Assembly: GCA_002477945.1 (NCBI GenBank)
Contig: DLLF01000036.1
Coordinates: 27,900-91,899 of the forward strand
Length of the DNA: 64,000 nt
DNA from: Bacteroidales bacterium UBA7569
Lineage (GTDB): Bacteria; Bacteroidota; Bacteroidia; Bacteroidales; Paludibacteraceae
Reading direction: 5' to 3'
In this document: positions 55,782 to 63,936 of the stretch, piece by piece
How the letters are laid out: the number at the start of each line of letters is the position of its first letter
Position numbering within the stretch: the stretch's first letter is position 1
Program-made: the position numbers and the translations under genes
The notes under the pieces: model-generated
What the model saw: only the letters and a program-made list of their open reading frames with translations
The model's database searches: none
Told to the model about the DNA's origin: nothing

Positions 55782-56111
55782 TTATGCCTTCTCGCTCGTA
55801 GCCTTTTCAGCATCCTCTGCACTTACATACACGGAAGCCTTGTCCACTTTGATAGTGATGTCCTTTGCAATTTCCACGATGAATGTGGTCTCGTTCACTT
55901 CCTTTATGATACCGTATATACCACCTGCTGTCACCACTCTGTCTCCTTTCTTGAGAGCATCACGCTGTTTCTGCAACTCCTTTTGACGCTTGGTTTGCGG
56001 ACGGATCATAAAGAAATAAAAGACTACAAAGATGAGAAGCATCATGATAAGGAACGACCATGTACTTTGTCCTCCCTGCTGTTGTTCTTGTAGAAGAATG
56101 TAACTGAGCAT
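55782..56111 (-). CDS. yajC: Preprotein translocase accessory subunit YajC
   Basis: A 109-residue single-pass protein of the SecDF-YajC complex. The helix lies at about 18-40 (WSFLIMMLLIFVVFYFFMI), followed by the family signature RPQTKRQKELQKQRDALKKGD and GGIYGIIKEV. It starts 72 bp after the nusB stop. Confidence 0.94.
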   Translation of the reverse strand: MLSYILLQEQQQGGQSTWSFLIMMLLIFVVFYFFMIRPQTKRQKELQKQRDALKKGDRVVTAGGIYGIIKEVNETTFIVEIAKDITIKVDKASVYVSAEDAEKATSEKA

Positions 56112-56183
56112 ACTTTTTATTGTTTTAATAAGTGTTTATGTTATGGTTTATAGAATTCCTTTCGATTGCAGCCCATGCGATTT

Positions 56184-57260
56184 CTATTCAGCAGAAACCG
56201 CCTTGAGCAACTTGTTTTCTCGTTTCAACGTCGCAACGGCTTCTTCCAAAATACCATTGATGAACATCGGACTGTTTTCCGATGAATACTCCTTGGCAAT
56301 ATCTATATATTCGTTCATGGATACTTGTAGCATAATGTCTGGGAAAGTGGTAATTTCTGCCAATGCCACCTTGAGTATTATCATATCCATATACGACAAA
56401 CGCTCTTTGTCCCAGTTCTTCAAGCAGGAAACAATGAGATTCTCATACTCTTCGGAATTCTTTACTACGCTGTCTAACAATCGTTCGCCAAACTTGCACT
56501 CTTTGTTCTTGTTGCCGGTTCCTGCCCAAGCGTTTTTGTCTTCCTGAAACATTTCCAAGAGCAACTGATTGGCTCCGTTGTCTTCTTTGAAGCGCTTGAT
56601 GGTTTTTACAACATAACTGATAACCATATCCGCCTCCACAGTCCAATCCCGTCCGTCCAATGCGATCTCTAATTCTTCAAGAGCATTTTCCATTTCGGTA
56701 TTGTCGGTCAGCAGATTGTTGAATATCTTCCTCCATATAGCCTTGTCATCATCGTATGAACAATCTTCTTTGCTCATATACTCTTCATAGAAAGAAGAAT
56801 CCGCTATTTGCTTGTATAGTGTTCCTAACGATTCGTGAGCGGCATCCCAACCCAAACGCCTTTCTTCTATGGCTGAACGTAAGGTCTTGTTTTCAAAGAG
56901 TTGTTGGGCAAACCGGTTGTTTGCGAAACGCCAATTTGCCTCAAAAGGTGTATGCATTATTTTTGCACGCTCTTGGGCGTCTTCCATGCGCTGCTGGGCA
57001 TAGCGGGTCAGTTCATACACCAAGTCCAATAGCAATAAGTATAGGTTGTACGTGTCCTCGTAGGATTTCTCCAATTGCTTGCGGGCATCGCATAAAGTCT
57101 GTGCTTTCTGTTTTGTCCCGTCCTCTCCGCTCTCAGGTAGCCCTTCTCCTTCGTTCTGGTAATAGGCAAAGACAACTTGCAGAACTTTTATTCTCACTAA
57201 TGTTCTGTTGATTAATGTTCTGTTTTGTCCTTGGGGGGTCTCTGCGAAATTGTCATTCAT
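56184..57260 (-). CDS. nusB: Transcription antitermination factor NusB (long form)
   Basis: RNA-binding antitermination protein for rRNA transcription. At 358 residues it is far longer than E. coli NusB (139). The canonical fold is in the last 150 residues (YMDMIILKVALAEITTFPDI, then VSMNEYIDIAKEYSSENSPMFINGILE), and an about 190-residue helical N-terminal part is shared by Bacteroidetes homologues. The N terminus contains a small duplication, NRTLINRTLVRI, from a 15-bp tandem repeat in DNA (57200-57230), adding about 16 residues before the usual INRTLVRIK start. It heads the minus-strand operon behind a consensus promoter. Confidence 0.92.
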   Translation of the reverse strand: MNDNFAETPQGQNRTLINRTLVRIKVLQVVFAYYQNEGEGLPESGEDGTKQKAQTLCDARKQLEKSYEDTYNLYLLLLDLVYELTRYAQQRMEDAQERAKIMHTPFEANWRFANNRFAQQLFENKTLRSAIEERRLGWDAAHESLGTLYKQIADSSFYEEYMSKEDCSYDDDKAIWRKIFNNLLTDNTEMENALEELEIALDGRDWTVEADMVISYVVKTIKRFKEDNGANQLLLEMFQEDKNAWAGTGNKNKECKFGERLLDSVVKNSEEYENLIVSCLKNWDKERLSYMDMIILKVALAEITTFPDIMLQVSMNEYIDIAKEYSSENSPMFINGILEEAVATLKRENKLLKAVSAE

Positions 57261-57300
57261 ATCCGTTTTTGCTGTCTGTTCTTTGCGTATAATCGTTGTG

Positions 57301-57331
57301 CAAAGTTACACTATTTTTGCGACCTGGCAAA
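57301..57331 (-). promoter_or_regulatory. Consensus promoter for the nusB operon
   Basis: On the minus strand TTTG (57328-57331), a 19-bp spacer and TAACTTTG (57301-57308): a full match. It is likely to drive the closely spaced genes from nusB through to ispG. Confidence 0.87.
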
Positions 57332-57366
57332 CGGTTAAATGGGTATTTTTATTTTTATGTAATTTG

Positions 57367-57398
57367 TTTGCAAGGGAAAAACAAATGTCGTACCTTTG
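57367..57398 (+). promoter_or_regulatory. Promoter for the PUR-domain gene
   Basis: TTTG (57367-57370), a 20-bp spacer and TACCTTTG (57391-57398). It diverges from the nusB promoter, their -33 boxes being 36 bp apart. It places transcription start near 57402, excluding coding starts before that. Confidence 0.83.
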
Positions 57399-57445
57399 TC
57401 GGTCGAAAAGGTGCTGCATGGGCTATTGCAGAATGTGGCAATATA

Positions 57446-57856
57446 ATGATTAATCAGATGGAAAATCGTAGATTTGAAGACAAAAAAGAACCGGAGATCG
57501 TTTATTCTCGTTCGGTAAAGGCTGGCAAACGTATCTATTACTTGGATGTAAAGAAAGCGCGCAACGAAGATCTGTATCTTTGCATTACGGAGAGCAAGCG
57601 CAAGTCAGGGGCGGAAGAAGAAACTCCCGTCTTCGAAAAGCATAAAGTGTTCCTCTATAAAGAGGATTTTGCTCATTTCGTGGAAGGGCTCAATGACGTG
57701 ATTGGTTATGTGGAGAAGCAATTGGGGCAGATAGAGGAACGTCAGGCATGGAATCCTGAGGAAAACAACGATGCTGCTGCAGACACAGAGGAGAAAGACT
57801 CCGATGAACCAAAAAAACGAAAGGGGCTGTTCGGACGTTTGTCGAAAAAAGACTGA
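57446..57856 (+). CDS. PUR-alpha-like nucleic-acid-binding protein (DUF3276)
   Basis: A 136-residue (or 132-residue, from 57458) protein with a PUR-type repeat: VYSRSVKAGKRIYYLDVKKARNEDLYLCITE, seen here as SVKAGKRIYYLDVK and DLYLCITESK, followed by VFLYKEDFAHFVEGL. Homologues are single-stranded DNA/RNA-binding proteins in Bacteroidetes and spirochaetes. The C-terminal 40 residues are acidic then basic and disordered (EEKDSDEPKKRKGLFGRL). The promoter rules out longer starts. Target nucleic acid is unknown. Confidence 0.87.
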   Translation: MINQMENRRFEDKKEPEIVYSRSVKAGKRIYYLDVKKARNEDLYLCITESKRKSGAEEETPVFEKHKVFLYKEDFAHFVEGLNDVIGYVEKQLGQIEERQAWNPEENNDAAADTEEKDSDEPKKRKGLFGRLSKKD

Positions 57857-57904
57857 GCCGTTTCTGGGACAAATCGCTTGCCGCATAGCGGTTGCATTGT
57901 GGAT

Positions 57905-57940
57905 AGCGGGAGGATGATTGTTCATCTTCTCGCTTGTTTG
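57905..57940 (+). terminator. Terminator of the PUR-domain gene
   Basis: AGCGGGAGGATGA (57905-57917) pairs with TCATCTTCTCGCT (57922-57934) with two G-U pairs across a TTGT loop, followed by TGTTTGTTG. Confidence 0.72.
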
Positions 57941-57945
57941 TTGTG

Positions 57946-58545
57946 CTATGTCTTTGGTCTGATGTCTTTCGTCGTGAAATGAAAAGTCTTTCTGTGGTAA
58001 GGACTCAATCCAAATTCCATAACGGCTTTCCTGTGTTGTAGGGTGGGATAACCTTTGTTCTTGTCCCAACCGTACTGCGGATATTCTTCATGCAGGCGGA
58101 GCATATAATCATCCCTGTATGTTTTGGCCAATACGGATGCTGCTGCAATCGACATATAGGTCGCATCACCGTGTACGATGGTTCTGTGTGGGATAAAATG
58201 GTAAGGTTTGAACCTGTTCCCGTCCACCAGGATGTGTTTCGGGCGGATGGACAGCAGATCCAATGCACGGTGCATGGCCAATATGGAAGCATTGAGTATA
58301 TTTATTCTGTCAATCTCTTCTGCCGTTACCTCTCCTATGCTCCAAGCCAATGCCTCTTTTTCAATGACAGGACGTAGCGCATATCGCTGTTGCTCTGTCA
58401 GTTGCTTGGAATCATTCAACAACTCGTTGCAAAAGGAGGAGGGCAGGATAACCGCTGCTGCAAACACTGGACCGCACAGACAGCCTCTGCCCGCTTCGTC
58501 ACAACCCGCTTCCGGAATATCTCTTATCATATAGGGCTTGAGCAT
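57946..58545 (-). CDS. rnhB: Ribonuclease HII
   Basis: Cleaves RNA in RNA-DNA hybrids, including single ribonucleotides. The 199-residue protein begins its active site at [15 protein letters not shown] (Asp and Glu), with Asp in LVDGNRF and a fourth acidic residue in the AKTYRDDYM region, giving the DEDD set. Length is normal. It begins 6 bp after the tamL stop, so is probably in the same transcript. Confidence 0.95.
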   Translation of the reverse strand: MLKPYMIRDIPEAGCDEAGRGCLCGPVFAAAVILPSSFCNELLNDSKQLTEQQRYALRPVIEKEALAWSIGEVTAEEIDRINILNASILAMHRALDLLSIRPKHILVDGNRFKPYHFIPHRTIVHGDATYMSIAAASVLAKTYRDDYMLRLHEEYPQYGWDKNKGYPTLQHRKAVMEFGLSPYHRKTFHFTTKDIRPKT

Positions 58546-58551
58546 GGATGT

Positions 58552-60783
58552 TCAGAATGGATAACCTATGGCGAAATGGAATGTCATATCATCTTTCCAA
58601 CCCAACCCGTTGCGTACGGTGCGCCATTGCGTCTGATCCGTGTATAGTCTTGACGGGTCGTATAGTTTTACACCGAAGTCAACGCGGAAAACAAAGAAAC
58701 TGAAATCCAAACGCAAACCTATTCCGTAACTCCAGGCAATCTGTTTGTAGAATTCGTCTGTTTTGAATTGCCCGTGTGGCTGCGATTCGTAGTCCCGTAT
58801 GGTCCAGATGTTTCCTGCATCGGTGAATAGTGCCAACTCAAGAAACTTGAAGAACTTGAACCGGTATTCCAGATTCAGATCCAGTTTGATATCGCCCGTT
58901 TGGTTGTTGTAGTCTATCCTGCTTCCTGTTCCGCTGTAACCCCCCGGACCTAATGTCCGTACCGACCAGCCTCGCACGCTGTTGGCACCTCCGGAGAAAT
59001 ATCGTTTCTCAAACGGAATGGACGATGCATTTCCGTAAGGCACTGCTACGCCCAATGCGGCATGATATACCAAACGGTGCGATTTGTTGAATATCTGGTA
59101 ATAGGTGAAATCCGCATCAGCCTTGGCATATTGGGCATATCGTATGTTGAATATCTTGTATATCCCGTCATCCCCTTTTGGAAGATGACACGCCGCACTG
59201 ATGCCGTATAGCAGATTCCCTGCTGTCTCTATCGAATAGTGAATCGTGGTGTAGTTGCGTAGTGGTTGCTGTGTCCGCTGGGATGTGTAACTTCCTGCGT
59301 ATGCCCAACTGGTAATGAAGTGATCTTCGTAGGAATAACGTAGCAGGTTGCTGCTTTGCAGGAAATAACTCCTGAATTCTTCCGATATCCATGGAAGATA
59401 AACATAACTTATATCCACGATGTTGAAGTAATGCTTCAGCCGTTTGTTCTTTCCAGTCAATGTATACTGGATATTGGCATTGGCAATGGTTCTGGTGTAT
59501 TCCTCCGGACGGTTCTGATAATGGTAGGACACACTCAGTTTCGTAGAGGAAGGAAACCTGAGAGATGCCTCCGCTTTGCCTTCTATGGCACGTCCTCCCG
59601 TTTGTCTCCATTCGTAACTTCCTCTTCCGTTAAGGGAAAACTCTTCTCCGCCTCTGAAAATATTCCTGTTGGTGTAGCCCGCACCGGCCGCTATGCCCCA
59701 GTCGCCGGCAGAGTAGGTTCCCTCCACTTCTGCCGAAACGGTATGCGTCTTTCCTCTCGATAGCACAATGTAGCAGCATAGTTCGTCACAGCCCGTTTGC
59801 TCGAATTGGATGCTTACGTATTTAACGGGACCTAAAGCGTTGAGAGCCGTGTATGTCTTTTCTACGTCACGTTCATCATAAATCTTTCCCGGCACAATGG
59901 CGCATTCTCGGATAAGTGTCCTTTGACGCAGCATCGGGCGGCCTGCGTAGGTAAATGTGTACCCGCCTTTTTGTTCGCGTATTTCCTCTGTTTTTGTGTA
60001 TTGTTCCCTGTCATATTCTGTTACGAAATTTACGGAAACAATCTTGAAACGTGTAAACAATTGAGCCTGTACCGAATCGGGAGCCTCTTGGATGTAGTCT
60101 TGCAAACTGAGTTCAAGATCCGCTTCGTTCGAGCGGAAAGCACTGTCTGCCGTATATTGCAGGTAGTCTTTGTCAAACAGATAGTATCCTTCAATGCGCA
60201 TGCGTCTTGTAATGCGCTGGCGTTCTTCGTCCAGTTTGTCGGCATCCAGCAGCATACCCTTTGTGATGACGGAGTGTCTGTTGGTGGCAATCTGCTTCAG
60301 CGTGGGTTGGCTCACTCGCACTCTGTAGTCTCTCACGGTGTATGGAGTGCCTGCCGTGATGGTGTAGGTGAGGTCGAGTTTCCGTTTTTCGATGCGGATC
60401 GTTGTATCCACTTGGGCATTGAAGTAGCCTTTGTTTTCCATAGCCCGCTGCAATTGCTGCATACTTGACTGAGTCAGCGATTCATCATATATCTCGGGTG
60501 CCTCGCCTATTTTCAGCAACTGCCGGTTGATCCATTTGGTAGTGTCTCTGCCGGCCAGGTTGTAAACGTCCAACTGAAGTTTCCAGAATCCGAAAACCTC
60601 GCTGTTTGGCGTTTGTCTCAGGTATGCTTTCATCTCGTCACCTGTAACTTCTTTCGTGTCGGTGATGTGCAGTTTGGTCTTGTTCAGAAGATATTTGTCG
60701 GCTGGCACAAACTTGGTGGTCTGGCAACTGTATAAACCAAACAACAAGAGCAATGTCAGTATGTGCCTGCACCGGTTTCTCAT
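58552..60783 (-). CDS. tamL: TamL: lipoprotein TamA/BamA-family outer-membrane protein
   Basis: A 743-residue Omp85-superfamily protein. The start at 60783 gives a lipoprotein signal peptide ending LLFGLYSC, with Cys20 as lipidation site, typical of the Bacteroidetes TamL variant. POTRA-type domains fill about 25-380, and the 16-strand barrel carries the superfamily motif near YFSGGANSVRGWS (the (V/I)RG(F/Y/W) element) and ends in FHFAIGYPF. It would assemble outer-membrane proteins, perhaps with a TamB partner not in this window. It is divergent from trmH, with overlapping promoter regions, and rnhB follows 6 bp later. Confidence 0.92.
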   Translation of the reverse strand: MRNRCRHILTLLLLFGLYSCQTTKFVPADKYLLNKTKLHITDTKEVTGDEMKAYLRQTPNSEVFGFWKLQLDVYNLAGRDTTKWINRQLLKIGEAPEIYDESLTQSSMQQLQRAMENKGYFNAQVDTTIRIEKRKLDLTYTITAGTPYTVRDYRVRVSQPTLKQIATNRHSVITKGMLLDADKLDEERQRITRRMRIEGYYLFDKDYLQYTADSAFRSNEADLELSLQDYIQEAPDSVQAQLFTRFKIVSVNFVTEYDREQYTKTEEIREQKGGYTFTYAGRPMLRQRTLIRECAIVPGKIYDERDVEKTYTALNALGPVKYVSIQFEQTGCDELCCYIVLSRGKTHTVSAEVEGTYSAGDWGIAAGAGYTNRNIFRGGEEFSLNGRGSYEWRQTGGRAIEGKAEASLRFPSSTKLSVSYHYQNRPEEYTRTIANANIQYTLTGKNKRLKHYFNIVDISYVYLPWISEEFRSYFLQSSNLLRYSYEDHFITSWAYAGSYTSQRTQQPLRNYTTIHYSIETAGNLLYGISAACHLPKGDDGIYKIFNIRYAQYAKADADFTYYQIFNKSHRLVYHAALGVAVPYGNASSIPFEKRYFSGGANSVRGWSVRTLGPGGYSGTGSRIDYNNQTGDIKLDLNLEYRFKFFKFLELALFTDAGNIWTIRDYESQPHGQFKTDEFYKQIAWSYGIGLRLDFSFFVFRVDFGVKLYDPSRLYTDQTQWRTVRNGLGWKDDMTFHFAIGYPF

Positions 60784-60806
60784 CGGGGAAAAGTCGTTTA
60801 ATCTCG

Positions 60807-60837
60807 CAAAGATACCATTTCTTTTTTTGTTATCCAA
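60807..60837 (-). promoter_or_regulatory. Promoter for tamL
   Basis: Minus strand TTG (60835-60837), a 20-bp spacer and TATCTTTG (60807-60814). It overlaps the -33 region of the divergent trmH promoter, so the two cannot easily be bound together. Confidence 0.78.
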
Positions 60838-60855
60838 CTAATTTCGCTAACTTTG
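60826..60855 (+). promoter_or_regulatory. Promoter for trmH-like gene
   Basis: TTTG (60826-60829), an 18-bp spacer and TAACTTTG (60848-60855), 16 bp before the ATG. Confidence 0.78.
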
Positions 60856-60871
60856 CAAAAATCATTTGACA

Positions 60872-61639
60872 ATGCATATCACAAAATCGCAAATAAAACT
60901 TTTCAGAAGCCTGCGACAAAAGAAATTCCGTGAAGAATCGCACCTTTTCCTTGCAGAGGGGAGAAAGTGCGTGGAGTCCCTCTTTGCTCGGTTCCATCGG
61001 GGCTATCTCATCCTAAAAGAAGGGGTGATAATGAAGAATGTCCCACAGGAAATCCGGCTCTTGGAGGCTTCGGAGAAAGAAATGTCGCAAATCTCTCAGT
61101 TGCAGACCCCTCCCGATGTATTGGCGGTATTCGCTGTTCCTGATGAACAAATATCCGTTGCTCAATGCTTGGTGCTTGCAAAAAGCGAACTGGTTCTTGT
61201 CTTGGATGAAGTGCAAGACCCCGGTAATCTCGGCACAATTATCCGTACTGCCGATTGGTTCGGTGTCCGTCACATCGTGTGTTCTTCCGCAACAGCGGAT
61301 GTCTTTAATGGGAAAGTGGTGCAGGCTACTATGGGCTCCTTGGCAAGAGTACAGGTGCATTATACCGACTTGGAGCCGTTCCTCCGCGATGCGGTTCGCT
61401 CTTCGATTCCAGTCTATGGCACATTGCTTGACGGGGAAAATATCTACTCTCGCCCATTGTCCTCTTCGGGCATTCTCATGATGGGCAATGAAGGGAAAGG
61501 TATCTCGGACTCGCTGCGCAGGTATATCACTGATTCCTTGCTGATACCGTCTTTCCCTACCGGCAGTCCGACAGCGGAGTCTCTCAATGTGGCAGTCGCC
61601 ACGGCTGTAGTCCTGGCAGAGTTCCGCCGGCGGATGTAA
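60872..61639 (+). CDS. TrmH/SpoU-family RNA 2'-O-methyltransferase
   Basis: A SPOUT-class methyltransferase of 255 residues that acts on rRNA or tRNA ribose. The N-terminal substrate-binding domain (about 1-90, LFRSLRQKKFREESHLFLAEG) precedes the knotted catalytic domain with motif 1 LDEVQDPGNLGTIIRTADWFG, written here as DPGNLGTIIRTADWFG, motif 2 LMMGNEGKGIS and motif 3 GSPTAESLNVAVATAV. The exact target cannot be told. The ATG at 60872 is chosen over a TTG two codons earlier. Pairing with tamL is common in the order. Confidence 0.93.
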   Translation: MHITKSQIKLFRSLRQKKFREESHLFLAEGRKCVESLFARFHRGYLILKEGVIMKNVPQEIRLLEASEKEMSQISQLQTPPDVLAVFAVPDEQISVAQCLVLAKSELVLVLDEVQDPGNLGTIIRTADWFGVRHIVCSSATADVFNGKVVQATMGSLARVQVHYTDLEPFLRDAVRSSIPVYGTLLDGENIYSRPLSSSGILMMGNEGKGISDSLRRYITDSLLIPSFPTGSPTAESLNVAVATAVVLAEFRRRM

Positions 61640-61817
61640 AGGGTTGTCTTGTGTAGTGAGTGGGTGTTTTTGCAGTCTTTTTTCTGTTTGTTAGATTGTG
61701 CTTTGAGAGTTGTGAAAAGTAAGGTGCTACTGGTATAATGCGAAGGCTGTGGGAATGGGGCGTTGGTTGTGTATTGTCGTTTCTCCGCTTGGAAAATCGC
61801 AAACCTGTAAGATGTTT

Positions 61818-61868
61818 TCAACGACCCCTCAACGACCCCTCAACGAGGCCTCAACGACCCTTCGTGAG
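61818..61868 (+). repeat. 11-bp tandem array, locus 7
   Basis: The most regular copy: CAACGACCCCT twice (61818-61839), then CAACGAGGCCT and CAACGACCCTT, ending CGTGAGG. It is in the 355-bp gap after the trmH-like gene; the rest of that gap holds the next promoter and nothing else recognisable. Confidence 0.87.
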
Positions 61869-61939
61869 GAAAATATACTCCGAAATAGAACGGATAATGT
61901 CTGTTTTCCGTCAAATGTATTGTAATTCTGGCGCGATTG

Positions 61940-61970
61940 TTGTACTTTTGTTCAGAATGGAATATCTTTG
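61940..61970 (+). promoter_or_regulatory. Promoter for the VTC/DUF4956 unit
   Basis: TTG (61940-61942), a 20-bp spacer and TATCTTTG (61963-61970), 24 bp before the first ATG. It likely drives all genes to the end of the window. Confidence 0.68.
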
Positions 61971-61994
61971 TGTGAAAATTGAAACGAAAACAAG

Positions 61995-62423
61995 ATGGTT
62001 TGTATGTTGAGGAAATATAGTACTATGATTCTCTTTTTGCTGTGTGCTGCAGCGGCTTTTGCCGAAGTGTCTCCCGAGACGTTGGCAAAACGGGCGAAGA
62101 GAAAAAATCTTACAATCAAGGAATGGAATACGGACGCCAAGGCGAAAACACGCTGGCTGGATCATATCACCGTCTATGATGCGGAGGGACGGAAAATAGA
62201 GGAAACAGAGTATGCTACCTACGGACAGGTCCAGCGGGTGACCACGGAATACAATGAAGAAGGTTTTGTTTCGCGGGAGGTCGTTTACAATGATAAAAAC
62301 AGACCTGTAAGAATCCGAAAATATGAATATAATGAGAATGGAACACGTTGCAAGCAGTACAACTATCTCCCTAACGGCAAATTGTATTCCGTAAAAGTCT
62401 TCGAATACATATTCGGTGATTAG
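61995..62423 (+). CDS. Small exported protein with YD-like repeats
   Basis: A 142-residue protein (139 if started at 62004). A hydrophobic signal peptide ends near AAAAFAEVS. The mature part contains three or four degenerate YD-type beta-hairpin repeats: VYDAEGRKIEETEY, EYNEEGFVSREVVY, EYNENGTRCKQYNY and a final LPNGKLYSVKVFEY. Such repeats make beta-sheet strips in RHS and MORN-like proteins. The function is unknown. Its stop overlaps the frame of the VTC gene, and four genes in a row follow closely, suggesting it belongs to that module. Confidence 0.72.
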   Translation: MVCMLRKYSTMILFLLCAAAAFAEVSPETLAKRAKRKNLTIKEWNTDAKAKTRWLDHITVYDAEGRKIEETEYATYGQVQRVTTEYNEEGFVSREVVYNDKNRPVRIRKYEYNENGTRCKQYNYLPNGKLYSVKVFEYIFGD

Positions 62424-62433
62424 TGATCAACTG

Positions 62434-63171
62434 ATGGATATGACTCCGATTGCGCTTGACGAGATGTCGCAAGTGAAATTGATGAACCGTGTAGATACAA
62501 AATACGTGGTGCCGTTGCGTATGCTACCTCTGATTCTTGAAAAGGCGAAAAACGAATACCGTGTACAGGAGATCGAGGGGAAACGCATTACCGACTATGA
62601 TACGCTCTATTATGATACATCGTCACTTGATATGTATCTTATGCATCACAACCGCCGTCTGCACCGACAGAAAGTGCGTGTGCGTACGTATGTGGATTCC
62701 TCTCTCACTTTCTTGGAGATAAAAAACAAAAACAATAAGGGACGGACTAAGAAAAAACGTATTCAGGTGCCGCCATCTACGCCTCCTGCAGATGAATCGG
62801 AGACCGTGCAGAACTTTATGTCCCGCTATTGTTGGTACGAACCGCATACTCTTTGTCCCGTTCTTTATACTCGTTTTCGCCGCATCACATTGGTGAATAA
62901 GGCGATGACAGAACGTCTTACCATAGATATGGATGTGCAGTGGAAGAATGTACGGACGGGGGGGCAATGTCCGTTGGGGAAGGTGGCGGTTTTGGAAATC
63001 AAACGGAATGGGAATGTTCCGTCACCCATGACGGTAATCCTGCGTGAACTGAGGCTGAATCCGCTGAAGGTAAGCAAGTATTGCATGGGAATCGTTTGTA
63101 CCGATCCCGCGGTGAAGAACAACAGGTTCTTGCCGAAAAAACGAATGATAAACAAAATAGAAAAACTATGA
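62434..63171 (+). CDS. VTC-domain protein (polyphosphate polymerase-like)
   Basis: A 245-residue single VTC/CYTH-like tunnel-fold domain. Basic and acidic residues facing the tunnel of yeast Vtc4 are recognisable: RVDTKYVVP, YYDTSSLDMY, KVRVRTYVD, FLEIKNKNNKGRTKKKR, LTIDMDVQW and VLEIKRNG. Such domains polymerise inorganic polyphosphate from nucleotide, but several bacterial members are uncharacterised. The start is uncertain: a GTG at 62416 would overlap the preceding gene, the ATG at 62434 lies just after it. The stop overlaps the DUF4956 start (ATGA), a sign of a joint complex. Confidence 0.85.
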   Translation: MDMTPIALDEMSQVKLMNRVDTKYVVPLRMLPLILEKAKNEYRVQEIEGKRITDYDTLYYDTSSLDMYLMHHNRRLHRQKVRVRTYVDSSLTFLEIKNKNNKGRTKKKRIQVPPSTPPADESETVQNFMSRYCWYEPHTLCPVLYTRFRRITLVNKAMTERLTIDMDVQWKNVRTGGQCPLGKVAVLEIKRNGNVPSPMTVILRELRLNPLKVSKYCMGIVCTDPAVKNNRFLPKKRMINKIEKL

Positions 63172-63935
63172 TACAAGTTGATGGAATGATGGATGTTGAA
63201 ACCGCAGGCAGGATTTCTACCGATACATTGATCAATGTTCCTGCCTACGATCCCGCTATTGAGGCGGAGTTTAATCTGCCCCTTCGCTCGGTGGCGACTT
63301 TCTTGGATGTACCTCTTTTCGACGGAACAGGGTTGCTCAATCTTTTGGTACGCTTTCTCCTGAACTTTCTGGTCGCATGGGTGTTGGTGCATTTCCTTTA
63401 CTACAGGAAAAGCAAACGAATGGACTACTATGTCACTTTCATGCTCTTTTCCTCCACCATGTTCCTCCTCCTCGCAATGTTGGATAACGTGAAGTTGCAG
63501 ATTGGCTTTGCGCTCGGACTATTTGCTATCTTCGGTATGATACGCTATCGGACCGAAACGGTACCTATACGGGAAATGACCTATCTCTTTGTGCTTATCG
63601 GATTGAGCATCATCAACGGCTTGGCAATGTCTGTCAGTTGGAGCGAGATGCTGCTTCTTAACCTCCTTTTGCTGGGAATGGCGTTCTTCTTCGAAAACTG
63701 GAGAGGATTGCCTCAACGCTCTGCAAAGATTGTACTTTATGACAAAATAGACAATATCCGACCCGAACGGCACGAAGAACTTGTCCGCGACTTGGAACAG
63801 CGGCTGGGACGAAAGATAGAGAGCGTCGAGATAGGACATGTCGACTTCCTTCGGGATGTAGCATATATAAAGGTCTATTATATGCTCCGCAAAAACGAAA
63901 CAAATACCATTGACTCAATTGTAAAACTGCGTTAA
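63168..63935 (+). CDS. DUF4956 membrane protein
   Basis: A 255-residue protein with four hydrophobic segments (about 60-80, 90-108, 112-125 and 142-170) between a 50-residue N-terminal region and a C-terminal cytoplasmic alpha/beta domain (about 175-255, KIVLYDKIDNIRPE and SVEIGHVDFLRDVAYIKVYY). It matches the DUF4956 family, which is regularly found next to VTC-domain genes. It may anchor the VTC enzyme at the membrane, as the small Vtc1-like subunit does in yeast; this is inference. It overlaps the VTC gene by 4 bp. Confidence 0.85.
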   Translation: MIQVDGMMDVETAGRISTDTLINVPAYDPAIEAEFNLPLRSVATFLDVPLFDGTGLLNLLVRFLLNFLVAWVLVHFLYYRKSKRMDYYVTFMLFSSTMFLLLAMLDNVKLQIGFALGLFAIFGMIRYRTETVPIREMTYLFVLIGLSIINGLAMSVSWSEMLLLNLLLLGMAFFFENWRGLPQRSAKIVLYDKIDNIRPERHEELVRDLEQRLGRKIESVEIGHVDFLRDVAYIKVYYMLRKNETNTIDSIVKLR

Positions 63936-63936
63936 G

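Noticed and set aside
57296..57445. N-terminal extension of the PUR-domain protein
   Set aside because: The promoter at 57367-57398 lies within it, so it cannot be translated from that transcript.
791..61868. CRISPR arrays
   Set aside because: The repeated units are 11 bp and directly adjacent, with no spacers and no cas genes.
8184..61910. Short frames in several gaps that share a DPSSRPQRPLNDP-like peptide
   Set aside because: The peptide is just the 11-bp array read in one frame. The remaining parts of the frames are unrelated to each other, lack start signals, and 11 is not a multiple of three.
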